Shown here: piece after piece, positions 5,867-7,565 of the stretch | Layout: every line of letters starts with the position of its first letter | How positions within the stretch are numbered: the first letter of the stretch is position 1 | DNA from: Bacillota bacterium | GTDB lineage: Bacteria > Bacillota > Clostridia > Oscillospirales > Oscillospiraceae | Assembly (NCBI GenBank): GCA_023395775.1 | Contig: JAEWYA010000031.1 | Span: 1 to 7,565, forward strand | Length of the DNA stretch: 7,565 bases | Reading direction: 5' to 3' | Notes under the pieces: model-generated | Databases searched by the model: none | Seen by the model: the letters and a program-made list of their open reading frames with translations, nothing else | Told to the model about the DNA's origin: nothing | Made by a program: the position numbers and the translations under genes

Positions 5867-6168
5867 GCTGGAAAGCGAGCGAGATGACGCCGGACGTCAA
5901 GTGGCAGGATATCACTCCCGGCTGCAATATTTTCGAGGGCGGCACGTCCTGCACCGTTGAAACCGGCGACTGGCGGACCATGAAGCCGGTGCTGGACGCG
6001 GACAAGTGCAAGCAGTGCCTGCTGTGCGTTCCCGTGTGCCCGGATATGTCCATTCCCGTGAAGGACGGCAAGCGCGGCGATTTCAATTACTTCTTCTGCA
6101 AGGGCTGCGGGATCTGCGCCAACGCGTGTCCCTTCGGGGCCATCACGATGGTCAAGGACGAGAAATAA
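5863..6168 (+). CDS. porD: Pyruvate:ferredoxin oxidoreductase, delta (ferredoxin-like) subunit
   Basis: A 101-residue 2[4Fe-4S] ferredoxin-type subunit that carries electrons from the catalytic core of the enzyme to external ferredoxin. Two complete cluster motifs are seen: CKQCLLCVPVCP (C49, C52, C55, C59) and CKGCGICANACP (C79, C82, C85, C89). The N-terminal half (GDWRTMKPVLDADKC) is the usual lead-in of PorD proteins, which are about 100 residues long. Two more cysteines, C21 and C30, lie outside the motifs. The start ATG overlaps the porC stop as ATGA, with GGAGGAGG at 5845-5852 supplying the ribosome binding site. The gene ends 15 bases before porA. Confidence 0.95.
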   Translation: MSWKASEMTPDVKWQDITPGCNIFEGGTSCTVETGDWRTMKPVLDADKCKQCLLCVPVCPDMSIPVKDGKRGDFNYFFCKGCGICANACPFGAITMVKDEK

Positions 6169-6183
6169 GGAGGGACGAGAAAA

Positions 6184-7362
6184 ATGGGCATCAGAGAAAG
6201 ACTTTCCGGCAACGAGGCCGTTGCCTTCGCCATGAAGCAGATCAACCCCGACGTCATGGGCGCGTTCCCCATCACCCCGTCCACCGAGATTCCGCAGTAC
6301 TTCTCTACATACGTGGATAACGGGCAGGTGGACACGGAGTTCATCCCCGTGGAATCCGAGCACTCCGCCATGTCCACCTGCATCGGCGCGCAGGCCGCCG
6401 GCTGCCGCGCGATTTCCGCCACCAGCTCCTGCGGCCTTTGCTACATGACCGAGATGCTGTACGTGGCGGCTTCCGACCGCCTTCCTATCACGCTGGCAGT
6501 GAGCTGCCGCGCCCTCTCCGGCCCCATCAACATCAACAACGACCACTCCGACGCCATGGGCGTCCGGGACGCGGGCTGGCTGATGCTGTTCGCCGAGACG
6601 AATCAGGAGGCCTATGACAATTACCTCCAGGCCATGCGCATCGGCGAGGCCGTGGGTCTTCCCATCATGGTGTGTCAGGACGGCTTCATCACCTCCCACG
6701 CCATTGAGAACATCGAGCTGGTGGAAGACGAGAAGGTCAAGGCGTTCGTGGGCGAGTACAAGCCCAAGCACTACCTGCTGAACAAGGACGAACCCATGGC
6801 CGTGGGCGCTTATGCCACCCCCGTGTACTACATGGAGGCCAAGCGCCAGCAGGCCCAGGCCATGATGGACGCCAAGGAAGTCATCAAGAAGGTGGGCGCG
6901 GAATTCGGCCAGATGACCGGCCGCACCTACGGAATGATCGAGAAGTACGAGATGGACGACGCCGAGGAGGCCATCGTCATCATCGGGTCCTCCGCCGGCA
7001 CTGCCAAAGAGGCCGTCAACGAGCTGCGGGCCCAGGGCAGGAAGGTGGGCCTTGTCAAGGTCCGCTCCTTCCGTCCCTTCCCGTCCGAGGAGATCTGTGA
7101 GGCGCTGAAGAGCGTGAAGGCCTTTGCTGTGATGGACAAGGACGACAGCTTCAACGGACACTGCGGCCCCATGTACGCCGAGGTCACCGCATCCCTGTAC
7201 GCCGCGGGCGTCAGCGCGCCTAAGGGCATCAGCTATATCTACGGTTTGGGCGGCCGGGACGTGCGGGTGGAAAGCATCCAGCGTGTCTTCGCCGAGCTGG
7301 GCGAGATCGCCAAGACCGGCGTCACGGGCGAGACCTACCGCTATCTGGACGTGCGGGAATAA
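6184..7362 (+). CDS. porA: Pyruvate:ferredoxin oxidoreductase, alpha subunit
   Basis: A 392-residue alpha subunit that, with the beta subunit, forms the thiamine diphosphate active site. The pyrimidine-binding domain covers about residues 1-250 and includes AFPITPSTEI (27-36), ESEHSAM (57-63, with a glutamate expected to touch the cofactor) and HSDAMGVRDAGW (121-132). A second domain from about 265 onward includes VIIGSSAGTAKEAV and VRSFRPFP, the usual region of the alpha C-terminal half. Its length matches alpha subunits of four-subunit pyruvate enzymes and is longer than many branched-chain (VorB-type) ones, which favours pyruvate as substrate. The stretch TSSCGLCYMTE (80-90) has a cysteine where I expect glutamine (TSSQGL). 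AAGGAGGG at 6167-6174 gives a strong ribosome binding site 9 bases before the ATG. Confidence 0.95.
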   Translation: MGIRERLSGNEAVAFAMKQINPDVMGAFPITPSTEIPQYFSTYVDNGQVDTEFIPVESEHSAMSTCIGAQAAGCRAISATSSCGLCYMTEMLYVAASDRLPITLAVSCRALSGPININNDHSDAMGVRDAGWLMLFAETNQEAYDNYLQAMRIGEAVGLPIMVCQDGFITSHAIENIELVEDEKVKAFVGEYKPKHYLLNKDEPMAVGAYATPVYYMEAKRQQAQAMMDAKEVIKKVGAEFGQMTGRTYGMIEKYEMDDAEEAIVIIGSSAGTAKEAVNELRAQGRKVGLVKVRSFRPFPSEEICEALKSVKAFAVMDKDDSFNGHCGPMYAEVTASLYAAGVSAPKGISYIYGLGGRDVRVESIQRVFAELGEIAKTGVTGETYRYLDVRE

Positions 7363-7377
7363 GGAGGGAGAACAGTC

Positions 7378-7565
7378 ATGAGCTACAATCTGAAAGAAGA
7401 ACTGCAAAAGGAAGACCGCCTCAGCGGCGGCCACAGAATGTGCGCGGGCTGCGGCTCCCCCATCGCGGTGCGGACGGTGCTGCGCGCGCTGAACCCGGAG
7501 GACCACGCGGTTGTCTGCTCCGCCACCAGCTGCCTGGAGGTGTCCACGTTCATGTATCCCTACAC
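7378..7565 (+). CDS. porB: Pyruvate:ferredoxin oxidoreductase, beta subunit (5' part only)
   Basis: The first 62 codons of the beta subunit, cut by the window edge. The beta subunit binds the diphosphate end of thiamine diphosphate and the [4Fe-4S] cluster nearest the active site. The family start is clear: GHRMCAGCGSPIAVR (residues 18-32) with the first two cluster cysteines C22 and C25, and CSATSCLEVSTF (47-58) with a further cysteine C52. The serine before C52 replaces the glycine I would expect (ATGCLEV). The ATG follows AAGGAGGG (7361-7368) by 9 bases, and the gene begins 15 bases after the porA stop. The remaining roughly 250 residues should lie just beyond the window. Confidence 0.93.
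   Translation, partial: MSYNLKEELQKEDRLSGGHRMCAGCGSPIAVRTVLRALNPEDHAVVCSATSCLEVSTFMYPY

Noticed and set aside
5626..7506. A 626-codon open frame on the minus strand across porC, porD, porA and porB.
   Set aside because: It lies opposite four well-recognised genes. Its translation is rich in His, Gly, Val and Leu in the pattern expected from reading GC-ending codons backwards, and it has no domain motif. It is a by-product of codon bias.

Overview
The window looks like a piece of chromosome from a GC-rich anaerobic member of the Bacillota, probably class Clostridia and perhaps the Oscillospirales. This is an inference from three things: strong AAGGAGG-type ribosome binding sites before most genes, sigma-A-like promoters with 17-base spacers, and a four-subunit ferredoxin-dependent pyruvate oxidoreductase. 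There are no RNA genes, CRISPR arrays, insertion sequences or signs of a mobile element.

Left part (1-3303): a LysR-type regulator on the minus strand is divergent from a plus-strand operon. That operon encodes a short GntR/YtrA-type repressor, an ABC ATPase and a six-helix membrane protein. The three genes overlap or nearly overlap (11 and 4 bases). A promoter with a palindrome just after its -10 box precedes them, and a strong hairpin terminator follows. This is the usual layout of a self-regulated YtrA-type ABC export or stress-response module.

Middle part (3263-5110): uridine kinase (udk) lies on the minus strand with its own promoter and terminator. It is divergent from a single-gene plus-strand unit encoding an unusual membrane protein: an N-terminal double-CxxC zinc ribbon, one transmembrane helix, a long Ser/Gly linker and two Big2-like Ig domains outside the cell. 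It has its own promoter and a GC-rich hairpin after it. I do not know its function.

Right part (5111-7565): an AT-rich regulatory region with several nested repeats and a TTGCAA-17-TATAAT promoter leads into porC-porD-porA-porB. These are the gamma, delta, alpha and beta (cut by the window edge) subunits of pyruvate:ferredoxin oxidoreductase. The enzyme turns pyruvate and CoA into acetyl-CoA and CO2 and reduces ferredoxin, a central step in anaerobic fermentation. The subunit order and sizes match the four-subunit pyruvate enzymes.

Most of the window is ordinary housekeeping and regulation. The items most worth a second look are the zinc-ribbon/Big2 protein, the repeat-rich por control region, and the palindromes placed inside or next to the GntR and udk promoters.
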